In this document: piece after piece, positions 35,773 to 44,994 of the stretch | Numbering within the stretch: the first letter of the stretch is position 1 | How the letters are laid out: every line of letters starts with the position of its first letter | Assembly: GCF_003977605.1 (NCBI RefSeq) | Contig: NZ_RYYU01000001.1 | Location: 1,688,539-1,752,538 of the forward strand | Length of the DNA: 64,000 nucleotides | Direction of reading: 5' to 3' | Source: Prevotella koreensis | GTDB lineage: Bacteria > Bacteroidota > Bacteroidia > Bacteroidales > Bacteroidaceae | Translations under genes and position numbers: made by a program | Notes under the pieces: model-generated | What the model saw: the letters and a program-made list of their open reading frames with translations, nothing else | Told to the model about the DNA's origin: nothing | Databases searched by the model: none

Positions 35773-36384
35773 ATGATAAATGCGCATTCTAATGATAGAA
35801 ATACTCTAAGACATAAAATAGAAACATTACCAGAGGATAGCATTCTCTTCCGTTCTGACTTTCCTGAGTATAACTCTGAGTTTGTTGGTGGCACTTTGTC
35901 AGAACTAGTTACTAAGGGCTTCCTGACAAAAATTGCACAAGGCATCTATGTAAAACCTCGAAAAAGCCGTTTTGGAGTGTTATTCCCTACGGTTGACAAG
36001 GTAGTACAAGCTATCGCTACCCGCGACAATGCAGAAGTGCTACCCTCGGGCATTACTGCGTTAAATGTTTTGGGGCTATCTACTCAAGTGCCAATGAATT
36101 ACACATATCTGACTACAGGTAGTGAGAGAATGGTCAAACTTGCAAATTGTCAGGTTACATTAAAACGTGGAGTGCCTAAGAATTTTTGTTATGAGACCCG
36201 CCTTATTGCACTATTAGTGCAGGCTCTTAGAACTTTAAAACAAGAGAATGTTAATAGCGAGGAAATACAGACGATACGTTCACTAATATCAAAGGAGCCT
36301 GATAAAGATTCTTTGATGAGGGACGTGGATTTGATGCCTGCATGGATGAAACGAATTGTTAAACCAATAATTAAACAAAGTTAA
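35773..36384 (+). CDS. AbiEi-like antitoxin (DUF6088)
   Basis: From the ATG at 35773 the product has 203 residues. An N-terminal winged helix ([20 protein letters not shown], then [20 protein letters not shown], about 15-65) is followed by the DUF6088/AbiEi body ([20 protein letters not shown], then [11 protein letters not shown]). AbiEi proteins repress their own operon and counter the AbiEii nucleotidyltransferase toxin in type IV-type toxin-antitoxin systems that abort phage infection. The toxin gene begins four bases downstream but is interrupted. The antitoxin itself looks intact. Confidence 0.85.
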   Translation: MINAHSNDRNTLRHKIETLPEDSILFRSDFPEYNSEFVGGTLSELVTKGFLTKIAQGIYVKPRKSRFGVLFPTVDKVVQAIATRDNAEVLPSGITALNVLGLSTQVPMNYTYLTTGSERMVKLANCQVTLKRGVPKNFCYETRLIALLVQALRTLKQENVNSEEIQTIRSLISKEPDKDSLMRDVDLMPAWMKRIVKPIIKQS

Positions 36385-36388
36385 GACA

Positions 36389-36607
36389 ATGGGTAAACTG
36401 TGGTTAAACAATGAACTTGTTGATCGTCTTGCAATGTTGCAACAGACAGAAATAAATCATCCTAAAATAAATCAATTGGCAATAGAAAAGGACTGGTGGG
36501 TAACAGTCACTCTAAAAGCCCTATTTCAGACTGACTGTCATGAATTACTGACATTCAAAGGTGGCACATCGCTCTCTAAAGGCTTCAACATTATCGAGCG
36601 TTTTTCT
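36389..36607 (+). pseudogene. AbiEii toxin, N-terminal part, interrupted by RIT element
   Basis: The 73 codons up to the insertion point encode the opening of an AbiEii/AbiGii nucleotidyltransferase, with the first catalytic motif [18 protein letters not shown]. Read-through into the element adds YHK and a stop at 36619. The remainder of the gene is found at 40129-40959. Joining the parts at the repeated TTTCT restores IERFSEDIDLAI, the second catalytic motif (D-x-D), in frame. The interrupted toxin should be inactive unless the element leaves precisely. Confidence 0.92.
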
Positions 36608-36692
36608 TATCACAAGTAAAATATTATCCAAAGTGCTAATAGATATATATTTCCATTTATTTGATTATCAATAACACTTTTGATAATATTAT
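36601..36692. repeat. Left end repeat pair of the RIT element
   Basis: The outer repeat (core TATTATCCAAAGTG) lies at 36613-36635, and an inverted, slightly changed copy (CACTTTTGATAATAT) at about 36675-36690. The outer repeat extends with one mismatch to 36601 when compared with the right end. Confidence 0.75.
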
Positions 36693-36750
36693 CAGATAAT
36701 ATTTGTGTTACTTTGTACTTGTGCACCTCAAATGGTGTTCTCAATGTAAC

Positions 36751-37983
36751 ATGAAAAGTACAGAAATCAACTCTCTAATAGCCAATTGCGTTTTGCAGAT
36801 GCGTTTGGATGGCTATGATGAGAAATGTATTGAAACGCATCAACGAAGGTGGCAGAAAGGTATTGTCACGTACATGCACAAAACTGGGACAACCCTGTTT
36901 TCTCCAGAAGTTGGAACGTCATTTCTCGCAGATGTCTTGCCGGGATTGGCAGCTTCTACGCAACGAGCCCATCGCAGGAGCATACATCTTTTGACGGAAT
37001 TTATGCAAACGGGAATAATTCGCCGAAGAATAGTCAAGCTTCACGAATTTCCTCTTGATGGAGAAATAGGCAACGCAGTTCTCCAACATCTCGACTTTTT
37101 ACGGGAACAGCGACGGTGCGAGCCGACAATCCATAACCACAGGCGTCTATTGAGTTACTTCATAGCTGGTCTCAGTCAAAAAGGAATTGATAGCATATGT
37201 GGTATAACAGAGAAAGTCATTGTGGAATTTGTTGATCATGCGCAGACATGTAAAAGCGAACACTTCTATGCCATCCGGCAGTTTTGCTCCTTTCTATATG
37301 AAAGAGGGATGACATCAACAAATCTTAGTTATGTGCTTACAAGAAGCAATTTTCCGCAACACGAGAAACTGCCTTCTGTTTACAGTTGCGATGAAATCAA
37401 GCAAATAGAAGGTTCTATAGAACAGTCATCGGCAGTCGGTAAACGTGATTACGCAATCTTCCTCCTTGCTTCACGACTGGGATTGAGGGTCTCAGACATA
37501 GCCTCATTGACATGGGACAATATAGATTGGGACAATGGCAAAATCACCCTTTACCAATACAAAACTAAAGCCCCAATGGAACTTCCACTTCTGAGGGAAA
37601 TTGGAGAGGCATTGGTCACCTATGCAAGAGACTCCCGTCCGAAATCCCATCTAAAAGAAGTCTTCTTAACGGCATCGGCACCATACCGTCCGATGACACG
37701 CATCAGTCTGAATGGTGTGATTACAAGAATAATGCAGTCCTCGGGAATTGACATATCCAGTCGCAGGTTCGGGCCTCACTCCATGCGTCATTCACTTGCC
37801 AGCAATATGCTCCGCCAAGGGACATCCTTACCTGTCATATCAGGTATATTAGGGCACGAGAGTACGCAGACCACAATGGAATATCTCCGGGTGGACATTG
37901 TGAACTTGCGTGAATGTGTTCTTGATACCCCTTTAGTTGACGAAGCTTTTTATTTACAGAAAGGAGGGGCATTCTATGATTAA
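36751..37983 (+). CDS. RIT recombinase A, tyrosine recombinase
   Basis: The preferred start MKSTEINSLIANCVLQMRLD at 36751 gives 410 residues; the frame extends to 36703. A core-binding domain (about 90-200) precedes a catalytic domain with Arg in SRLGLRVSDIASLTW, a Lys in the QYKTKAP turn, HSMRH (His-x-x-Arg), GHES and the nucleophile in TTMEYLRVD. It is the first and longest of the trio, as usual for RIT elements, and overlaps the second gene by eight bases. All catalytic residues are present. Confidence 0.93.
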   Translation: MKSTEINSLIANCVLQMRLDGYDEKCIETHQRRWQKGIVTYMHKTGTTLFSPEVGTSFLADVLPGLAASTQRAHRRSIHLLTEFMQTGIIRRRIVKLHEFPLDGEIGNAVLQHLDFLREQRRCEPTIHNHRRLLSYFIAGLSQKGIDSICGITEKVIVEFVDHAQTCKSEHFYAIRQFCSFLYERGMTSTNLSYVLTRSNFPQHEKLPSVYSCDEIKQIEGSIEQSSAVGKRDYAIFLLASRLGLRVSDIASLTWDNIDWDNGKITLYQYKTKAPMELPLLREIGEALVTYARDSRPKSHLKEVFLTASAPYRPMTRISLNGVITRIMQSSGIDISSRRFGPHSMRHSLASNMLRQGTSLPVISGILGHESTQTTMEYLRVDIVNLRECVLDTPLVDEAFYLQKGGAFYD

Positions 37984-38983
37984 TTATACCTTCAAGAGTA
38001 TCTTCGCTCCTTATTTTACAAGTTTTGTGAAAATGAAAGCAGCGATGGGGTTTACAATATCCAAGATAGAGTACATATTCAAAGAGCTTGACGAAATTTA
38101 TCGTATCATGCCCCTACACGAACCAGTCTTGACTAAAGAACTGGTGAAGGCATGGCGTGAAAGCCGGTTGAATGACAGCGAGAGGACGTTGTATGATAAA
38201 TGGTCCATAATAAGTCAGTTTTCCCGGTATATGTGTCATTGCGGATTTGTCTGCTATGTTCCTCCCATGCCAAGGCAGAAAGACAAGTCCTTTATCCCAA
38301 GGGTTTTCACCCATGAGGAGATAGAACGTTTTTTCATTGCAGCAGACAGCCTCCGCTTCCATAACATTCAACCCACCTTATGTCTGTTTTCCATGCCCAC
38401 CTTATTCCGTGTATTATATGCTACCGGAATCAGGATAGGCGAGGCTCTGAATTTGAACATTGAGGATGTCAACCTTGAAAAGGGTACGATACTCATCAGA
38501 AAATCAAAAAACCAACGGCAACGTATTGTTCCCATTACGCCTTCTTTGGACGCTGTACTACACCAGTATATATCCTACAGAGACAGAATGCCTCTCAAGA
38601 GCATACGGCACAAAGAATCACCATTGTTCATTTCACATACAGGAGGAAGGGTACTGAAAGGTACTGCTTACAAGTGGTTCAGGAAAATACTCAAATTGTG
38701 TGATATTCCTTTTATTGGAGGAAACCGTGGTCCAAGAGTTCATGATTTGCGACACACTTTTGCAGTCCATTCTCTAATGAAGCAGGTAAAGTCTGGTAAG
38801 GACATGTATTGCCTGCTCCCGATCCTTTCCGTGTTCATGGGGCATAAAACCTTATTGGGAACAGAGTCCTATATACGTCTAACCTCTGAGATGTTCCCTG
38901 AACTGAACCTGCAAATCGGTGCCATATCATCTTATGTATTCCCCTCACTTGAAAAAATGGTAAGAGAATATGACGAAGAATGA
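37976..38983 (+). CDS. RIT recombinase B, tyrosine recombinase
   Basis: The start at 37976 (MINYTFKSIFAPYFTSFVKM) is chosen for the strong AAAGGAGG 8-14 bases upstream. The 335 residues have Arg in YATGIRIGEALNL, Lys in RKSKNQRQRIVPI, DLRHT (His-x-x-Arg), GHKT and Tyr in GTESYIRLT. The gene overlaps its neighbours on both sides, which points to coupled translation of fixed amounts of the three enzymes. It differs clearly from recombinases A and C, so the three are not recent duplicates. Confidence 0.93.
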   Translation: MINYTFKSIFAPYFTSFVKMKAAMGFTISKIEYIFKELDEIYRIMPLHEPVLTKELVKAWRESRLNDSERTLYDKWSIISQFSRYMCHCGFVCYVPPMPRQKDKSFIPRVFTHEEIERFFIAADSLRFHNIQPTLCLFSMPTLFRVLYATGIRIGEALNLNIEDVNLEKGTILIRKSKNQRQRIVPITPSLDAVLHQYISYRDRMPLKSIRHKESPLFISHTGGRVLKGTAYKWFRKILKLCDIPFIGGNRGPRVHDLRHTFAVHSLMKQVKSGKDMYCLLPILSVFMGHKTLLGTESYIRLTSEMFPELNLQIGAISSYVFPSLEKMVREYDEE

Positions 38984-39998
38984 CTTTGCTAAATTTCTGA
39001 AGGGATTCTTTACTGAATATCTCTCGGCTGAACGGGGTGTAAGCTCCAATACATTGCGTTCATATGGAACCGCATTCGCTTCTTATCTTGACTTTATGAG
39101 GGTTAAGAGAGAAGTGGATGCTGAGAAACTTACACTTGAACATATGGGCCGCAAAAATGTCCTTGACTATTTGGACTGGTTGCAAACTGACAAGTCCAGT
39201 TCTGTATCGACCAGGAATCAGAGGCTGGCTGCAATCCATGCTTTTTGCCGATATATGCAGTACGAGGATGTCACGCGCCTATATCAATGGCAGGAAATAC
39301 TTGGTGTCAAGATGAAAAAGGCAATCAAGGGTACCATGAATTATCTGACGATGGATGCTGTCAAAGAATTGTTAGCGCATATACCGCAGACTACCATGCG
39401 GGGGCGTAGAGACCTCGCCATGCTCTCCCTGCTGTATGAAACCGGAGCCAGAGTACAGGAACTCATAGACCTTAGACCGGTTGATGTCTGTTTGTCCAAG
39501 CCATACTATGTAACACTCTTTGGCAAAGGAAACAAGAAAAGATTGGTGCCCATCCAAGATGCCCAAGTATCAATCCTACGCAAATATATGGAAGAAAACC
39601 ATCTGCTTGAACTGAGAATGAATCAGCGCCCTCTCTTTCAGAATGGTCGTGGAGGAAAACTGACAGGAGCAGGCATAACCTATATCTTAAAAAACTATGC
39701 AACGATGGCCAGAACTGCCTCAGAAAATCTCATCCCTGAAAAAATCAGTCCTCACTGTCTTCGCCATAGTAAAGCTATGCATCTGTTACAGGCAGGAGTG
39801 AATCTCGTTTATATAAGAGATATTTTAGGTCATGTGTCAATCCAGACAACTGAAGTATATGCACGTGCAGACTCCAAACAAAAGCGGGAAGCTTTGGAGA
39901 AAACATATACTTCAATCCTTCCACAAGAGGAAGATAACAAACCTTCATGGGAATCTGATTCTGAACTGAAAAGTTGGTTAAAAAACTTAGGACGGTAG
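38970..39998 (+). CDS. RIT recombinase C, tyrosine recombinase
   Basis: The 342-residue protein has an XerD-like N-terminal SAM domain (FLKGFFTEYLSAERGVSSNT) and a catalytic domain with Arg in YETGARVQELIDLR, Lys in GKGNKKRLVPI, HCLRH (His-x-x-Arg), GHVS and nucleophile Tyr in TTEVYARAD. It overlaps recombinase B by 14 bases and ends just before the inner repeat of the right element end. In the RIT family the C protein is the most Xer-like. Confidence 0.93.
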   Translation: MTKNDFAKFLKGFFTEYLSAERGVSSNTLRSYGTAFASYLDFMRVKREVDAEKLTLEHMGRKNVLDYLDWLQTDKSSSVSTRNQRLAAIHAFCRYMQYEDVTRLYQWQEILGVKMKKAIKGTMNYLTMDAVKELLAHIPQTTMRGRRDLAMLSLLYETGARVQELIDLRPVDVCLSKPYYVTLFGKGNKKRLVPIQDAQVSILRKYMEENHLLELRMNQRPLFQNGRGGKLTGAGITYILKNYATMARTASENLIPEKISPHCLRHSKAMHLLQAGVNLVYIRDILGHVSIQTTEVYARADSKQKREALEKTYTSILPQEEDNKPSWESDSELKSWLKNLGR

Positions 39999-40128
39999 TA
40001 ATATTATCCAAAGTGATGGCAAAAAGTATCCCTGATAAGCAATTAATAATCAGTCATGCAAAAGTCGTACTTTGGATAATATTTTACTTGCGATAAGAAA
40101 AATTATCGCAAGTTGTGATAAAATTTCT
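39999..40128. repeat. Right end repeat pair of the RIT element
   Basis: TAATATTATCCAAAGTG at 40000-40016 and its inverted counterpart around ACTTTGGATAATATT at 40069-40083 mirror the left end. Outside them lies a near-palindrome TTATCGCAAGTTGTGATAA (about 40103-40121) not matched in full on the left. Confidence 0.75.
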
Positions 40129-40959
40129 GAAGACATCGACCTGGCTATTAGCCACTCATTCTTCGGAATTGAAAAGACAAACAAAAATCAGCGTGACAAA
40201 TTAAAGAAATTATCTCGAAAGTACATCCAAGAGACTCTTTCTCTTCAACTAGATACACAATTAAAAAAAATGGGTATCAAGGGATATACCATTAAGAATG
40301 TCACCCAATTACAGGATAAAAATGGGGAATGGAAGCCATTTGACTCAGACAAAGATCCTACGGTAATTATACTGCATTATCCTTCCATCTTAGAAGATAC
40401 TATTAACTATATTCCACCTCGTGTTAAGATTGAAATCAGTTGTCTTTCAATGGACGAACCAACCGAGGAACGTCAAATCCGTTCACTAATTGGAGATACG
40501 TTTGAAGATGAAGATACTGATACTAATTGTACAATAAGAACCGTGATTCCAACCCGCACGTTCTTGGAAAAGTTATTCTTACTAGCTGAAGAATTCCAAA
40601 AAGAAAAACCTAGAAGTGTTCGTATGTCTCGCCATTTGTACGATTTGGAGAAACTTATGGATACCGAATATGGAAAAGATGCGCTGGCTGACCATGCGCT
40701 CTATGAGGCCATAGTCGAGCATCGCAGAGCATACTATGCTTTGAAATATGTAAATTACGACCTTCATCATCCTTTAACAATTAATTTTATGATACCTAAG
40801 CAAGAAATAGAAGCATGGAAAGCCGACTATACAGACATGCGACGCTTTTTCATCTATGGTAACTCGTTAAATTTCGAAGAATTGATGCAAAAGATGATTG
40901 AGTTGCAAGAAAGAGTAAGAAACATGGCAAAATATCTATACAAAAAGAAAATTGGCTAA
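40129..40959 (+). pseudogene. AbiEii toxin, C-terminal part
   Basis: The 276 codons continue the nucleotidyltransferase: EDIDLAISHSFFGIEKTNKN with the catalytic D-x-D, VKIEISCLSMDEPTEERQIR, IPTRTFLEKLFLLAEEFQ and RHLYDLEKLM, all characteristic of AbiEii/AbiGii toxins. The open frame begins earlier with a TTG at 40072 in the element end, but without the N-terminal GGTSLSK motif no transferase would form. With the N-terminal part the intact protein would have 349 residues, the normal length. It lies 70 bases before the reverse transcriptase gene. Confidence 0.92.
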
Positions 40960-41029
40960 TAATAAAGCGAAAAAATAATGAAGACATGCCTTCACGTGGA
41001 AACTATAATATAATAGAAAAGTAACGATT

Positions 41030-43894
41030 ATGACAACAATAACCACTGCTATTTTAAAAACAGCTTTCAGAAAGCTTCTTACAGCCACTTATTTCGATAA
41101 GACGGACATGGTAATGCGGTATCGCGTAGCTACATTTGCAAAAAAAATATCTTCTAAGAATGAAGAAAAACGCATTTTTAATAACTTGTTGAGTGTGGCA
41201 AAAGGGAATAACGACAATATTCTTAATAGTTGGCTCGATGAGATGGAACTGTCATTCTATCCTAAAAAAGTTTCAAACAATAATAAAAATATAGACAACC
41301 ATGTTATAACTAATATCCCGCCCCATATAATGAAAGTTGAGAAATTATTGGTGAAGGCAAATATTCCTGTTGAACTCTGTATACTTGATGTTGCATGGCT
41401 TCTGTTATATGGATTTAAGGTTGATAGTAAACTTTATAGCCATAGTTATGGTAATAGAATGGATCTCACACACAATAATAGTAGAGTACGGAATGGAAAT
41501 GCTTTGTTCATAAAGTATCATGGTCAATATAAAAAATGGTGGGGGAATGGTATCAAGGAAGCTAACAAACATATTAAAAATAAAGAAAATATAACAATTA
41601 TCAATTTTGATATTAGCAATTGCTATCATTCCATTGATTTCGACTTTAATGAATTCTTTTCTTATTATGACAAGTACTGGCCAGATGACAAACTAAGTGA
41701 AAATATGCTGACAAAAGCCATTGTCAAGGTTTATCAAAGATATTGGGAAATCGTCCAAGAAACGGATATAGATGTGTTTAAGGGTAATAATGATGAAAAA
41801 AGAACTTTGCCATTAACGCTGATGAGTGCCCATGTGTTAGCCAATTGGTATCTAAGTCCGCTTGATGATTTTATTACCAAAAATGAAAAAAAACCATATT
41901 ATTACGGAAGATATGTTGATGACTGTATGGTTGTTCTAAAATCCAAACCTGCAGCAGAAACTTTGATAGATAATGTTAATAATGAACTTCCTGATCTAAT
42001 AGAAGACAAAGACGGTAAGTTCATATTTGCTTTTGCGTCTAAAAAAGAATATAAACGGTTACGCACATTTGAACTACAAAAAGACAAACTATATGTTTAC
42101 CGCTTTAACTGTTTGTTGTCTCAATCGTCACTTGACGAATTTGCACAAGGACAGATGGAGCGAAGTAGTGAATTCCGATTCTTGACAGACGACGTTGATA
42201 CAGGCAATGTGAACTTGGAATTTGTGACTCTGGTTAATACCTTTGATTCAGAAGAGGAACCAGGACGCAGATTCAACATTCTAGAAGAGAACAGGTATAA
42301 ACTGGCCATTTATCTTGCAAAACTGGCTTCCAGATTAGCGAAATATGGTAAGGATTACAAGCATTTTGAAGAGGTAGAGAAAGTTTATAACTACTTCAAA
42401 GAAGGATATCTGATAAAACATTATCAGTTGTGGGAACGACTGATGACAGTATTCGTATTAGCAGACAGGGAAGAATATGTTTCAGACTTTGTAAAAAACG
42501 TACAACGGCAGATTGAATTATTAGAGTCAGAAAATGGTTTGTTTGGAGAAGACAAAGAAGCTGGGATGGAGTGTTTAAAGAAAAGCCTAACGTTCCATTT
42601 GGAACAATCACGTAATTTGGCCATGAGTTTACACCGAGTTAGTCAAAAGGTAGATTCCGTTTATCTTGAAACATTTATGGTGCGTATGCACTATAACCAA
42701 CTACCGCTTCAGGAATTTGCAGATCGTTTTACTTATGAGGGTGTAAGGTTGACCATAAATAATTTAAAGTATCGGGAAGAGTTGCAGAGTTACCGATGGA
42801 TGCCATATTATGTGAAGTATTATGCCATAGTGAGTGCATTGAGTTTGGGCGAAGTATATAAACCAGATTATGTTTATAAACGGGCATTTGAAATATATTG
42901 TGAACTAAATCATGTTGAGAAAAAATCCTATTGGAAGGAATTCTGCCGACCGCCTAAAAGTTATGATGATAAAGTGACGGAATTCAATGTTGATTTCTCC
43001 CCTACATCACAGAAAAATAATCAACAAACTGTGTCAGTAGTGGAAATGGATATTAAGGAAAAAGATGCTATAGATGTTATTGACAAATATGGTATTGTTG
43101 ATACCAAAAAGTTTGATATTTTTGACAATATTTTAGACCAGATAACTAAAATATACAAGACTGATATTTTTGTCTTGCCAGAACTTGCATTGCCAATCTA
43201 CGAACTTATGGGATATTGCCTTTATTCTGCTAATCATGAAGTAGCATTTGTTTCTGGTATAGAATATGTTGTGAGAAAGCGTGTAGTTTATAACTATGTA
43301 ATAACTTGTTTGCCGATAACGCTTTTTGGGCAAAGGGATGCTGTGCCTGTAATTAGACTAAAGAACCACTATGCACCCGATGAGATAGATTGTATAGTTA
43401 ATAAAAAGAAACTAAAGATACCTAATTCTACAAAAGCGTGGCAAAATCTGTATCATTGGCATGGGCATGTATTTACTAGTTATTATTGCTTTGAGTTGGC
43501 GAGCATAGTGGAACGATCGTACTTCTATTCAAAAATAGATGCCATATATAGTCCAGTATTCAATAAAGATACTTATTATTTTAACAATATTGCAGAATCA
43601 ATGGCTCGTGATATGCACTGCTACTTTATATTGAGTAATGTGTCGCATTTTGGTGACAGTCGTGTAACGATGCCAGGCCCTCATATGAAGATGGACCTTC
43701 TGAAGGCGAAGGGAGGAAATACGGTTGATAACAAAGCTGTGGTTTTGTCAGCAACGCTTGACATTGACTCACTAAGACATTTCCAAAAGAAGAGAATGAG
43801 TCAACAAAAAAATGATAAGAACTTTAAGAAGACACCACCAGATTATAAAAAGAAAATGGTAGATACAAGATCAAAAAAAAGATTCATTTATTAA
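41030..43894 (+). CDS. Reverse transcriptase-nitrilase fusion, DRT type 1-like antiphage protein
   Basis: The 954-residue protein has an N-terminal reverse transcriptase of the unknown-group (UG/Abi) kind and a C-terminal nitrilase. In the polymerase, motif A is INFDISNCYHSID (Asp194) and motif C is YGRYVDDCMVVL (YVDD at 295-298). A helical middle (about 400-660) follows. The nitrilase triad is visible as Glu718 (VLPELALP), Lys778 (RLKNHYAPDE) and Cys820 (SYYCFELAS). This architecture defines DRT type 1 (UG1) and close relatives such as UG5; such systems block phage by a mechanism needing both activities. It stands beside an AbiE pair in a defence island, and the end is strongly basic. No start-deciding signal is strong; ATG at 41030 is the only good choice. 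Confidence 0.92.
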   Translation: MTTITTAILKTAFRKLLTATYFDKTDMVMRYRVATFAKKISSKNEEKRIFNNLLSVAKGNNDNILNSWLDEMELSFYPKKVSNNNKNIDNHVITNIPPHIMKVEKLLVKANIPVELCILDVAWLLLYGFKVDSKLYSHSYGNRMDLTHNNSRVRNGNALFIKYHGQYKKWWGNGIKEANKHIKNKENITIINFDISNCYHSIDFDFNEFFSYYDKYWPDDKLSENMLTKAIVKVYQRYWEIVQETDIDVFKGNNDEKRTLPLTLMSAHVLANWYLSPLDDFITKNEKKPYYYGRYVDDCMVVLKSKPAAETLIDNVNNELPDLIEDKDGKFIFAFASKKEYKRLRTFELQKDKLYVYRFNCLLSQSSLDEFAQGQMERSSEFRFLTDDVDTGNVNLEFVTLVNTFDSEEEPGRRFNILEENRYKLAIYLAKLASRLAKYGKDYKHFEEVEKVYNYFKEGYLIKHYQLWERLMTVFVLADREEYVSDFVKNVQRQIELLESENGLFGEDKEAGMECLKKSLTFHLEQSRNLAMSLHRVSQKVDSVYLETFMVRMHYNQLPLQEFADRFTYEGVRLTINNLKYREELQSYRWMPYYVKYYAIVSALSLGEVYKPDYVYKRAFEIYCELNHVEKKSYWKEFCRPPKSYDDKVTEFNVDFSPTSQKNNQQTVSVVEMDIKEKDAIDVIDKYGIVDTKKFDIFDNILDQITKIYKTDIFVLPELALPIYELMGYCLYSANHEVAFVSGIEYVVRKRVVYNYVITCLPITLFGQRDAVPVIRLKNHYAPDEIDCIVNKKKLKIPNSTKAWQNLYHWHGHVFTSYYCFELASIVERSYFYSKIDAIYSPVFNKDTYYFNNIAESMARDMHCYFILSNVSHFGDSRVTMPGPHMKMDLLKAKGGNTVDNKAVVLSATLDIDSLRHFQKKRMSQQKNDKNFKKTPPDYKKKMVDTRSKKRFIY

Positions 43895-44004
43895 CGACTA
43901 TAATTATCCGTTGAGCCTAATTTACTCAAATCAGTACAATTCAATAAAATAACGATAAGATACATTTTAAAGATAATCGAAAGAGGAAAAACAACCAAAA
44001 AAAG

Positions 44005-44057
44005 AGGCGTAATAGACATTAGAGAGCTTTTTAGCATATAAAATGTTCATTATGCCT
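44005..44057 (+). terminator. Probable terminator behind the reverse transcriptase
   Basis: AGGCGTAATAGACATT (44005-44020) pairs imperfectly (13 of 16) with AATGTTCATTATGCCT (44042-44057). The rest of 43895-44125 is AT-rich and without a gene; a small RNA here cannot be excluded. Confidence 0.5.
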
Positions 44058-44125
44058 AATAATATGTGTCATAATAAAAAATGGAGAAAAAATAATATTT
44101 CCTTGCTTTCGGTTTTTTTATTTTG

Positions 44126-44133
44126 TATCTTTG
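44126..44133 (+). promoter_or_regulatory. -7 element of the secreted-protein gene
   Basis: TATCTTTG lies 57 bases before the ATG at 44191, after a T-rich stretch. Confidence 0.65.
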
Positions 44134-44190
44134 TAACGTGGAAACTAATATTGGTGTGAACACGAAATTGAAATGAAAACTAAATGATTT

Positions 44191-44994
44191 ATGAAGATTA
44201 TGAAAACGAAAAGAATTGAAAAGAGTTTTGTTTTATCGGTTATGCTGATGCTGTCGGTTAGTTATTGCTTGGCAAGTAATGGTGAAGAGAGGCAGCAGAA
44301 GAAGAGCGTTTGGCATGAAGATACGGTAACACTGCATGCACTTTACAAGCAAGCAGTGGAAGATGCATCAACACCGACACCTGAAAAATTGGTCAACACG
44401 CTGGTGATTATCAACAAAACAGATGACAATAACGGGCAAGAATGGATAAGGATTGGCGATACCGATATGGTGCTCGTTGCCTCATTCATGAAAGAAAAAT
44501 ATGCTGCTTTGTATAGAAACTCCACCGATACGTTCCGCCTTGCAGCAAACGAATCGTGGGTTACGGTGCCTTCGGAATGGAAAAAGAAAGCAGGGTGCTT
44601 TGCGGAAATGGACTCTGTGGAGAGCAGAATGAGAATGATTCAGATGCTGGGACTGCCTATGGAGTCGCAGAACACGCAAGTGGTGCTGATGTATATTGAC
44701 GCAAAAACACTGTTCAGACCATCGCGCGACCCGGAAACTAACGACAACACAGCACAACTGACATACCCCGAAGGAGTGTCGGAAAATCATCGTGACTGGT
44801 TTGAGTATAACCTCTCACTCGCCTATAAACCGGAAAATCCATATCCTTGGACACAACTCGGATATACATACGACTGGCATTCGCCCACCGATACACATGT
44901 CGGACTGAGCGAGTTCGTATCACTTCGCGGTTCGCTTGCCAAAGTGAAAGAAGTGATGGGCAGCCATACCTTTATTCAAATGTTGTTTAAGTAG
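44191..44994 (+). CDS. Secreted protein of unknown function
   Basis: I recognise no family. The 267 residues start with a signal peptide (SFVLSVMLMLSVSYCLASNG, cleaved about residue 30). The mature part of about 235 residues is mixed in composition, with several tryptophans (RDWFEYNL, NPYPWTQLGYTYDWHSPTDT) and no membrane span. The start could also be the ATG three codons later. It has its own promoter and ends convergently, overlapping the ispG stop by eight bases. It marks the return to chromosomal DNA after the defence island. Confidence 0.82.
   Translation: MKIMKTKRIEKSFVLSVMLMLSVSYCLASNGEERQQKKSVWHEDTVTLHALYKQAVEDASTPTPEKLVNTLVIINKTDDNNGQEWIRIGDTDMVLVASFMKEKYAALYRNSTDTFRLAANESWVTVPSEWKKKAGCFAEMDSVESRMRMIQMLGLPMESQNTQVVLMYIDAKTLFRPSRDPETNDNTAQLTYPEGVSENHRDWFEYNLSLAYKPENPYPWTQLGYTYDWHSPTDTHVGLSEFVSLRGSLAKVKEVMGSHTFIQMLFK

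Larger units (their letters stand above)
36608..40128 (+). mobile_element. RIT element (three tyrosine recombinases) inside abiEii
   Basis: A 3,521-bp insertion between two TTTCT copies (36603-36607 and 40124-40128) carries three overlapping tyrosine recombinase genes in the same direction. Its ends have inverted repeats, with 22 identical bases around TATTATCCAAAGT at 36613-36634 and 40069-40090, and each end also holds an inner inverted copy. This is the organisation of recombinase-in-trio elements known from several phyla. No cargo gene is present. Confidence 0.9.

Noticed and set aside
36601..40128. Reading the three recombinases as an integron or conjugative element with cargo
   Set aside because: The three overlapping recombinases fill the insertion, with no cargo, attC sites or transfer genes; the layout is that of a RIT element.
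40960..41029. Retron-type msr-msd RNA upstream of the reverse transcriptase
   Set aside because: Only 70 bases separate the genes and no long inverted repeat with branching G is seen; the RT has the nitrilase fusion of DRT1, not a retron RT architecture.
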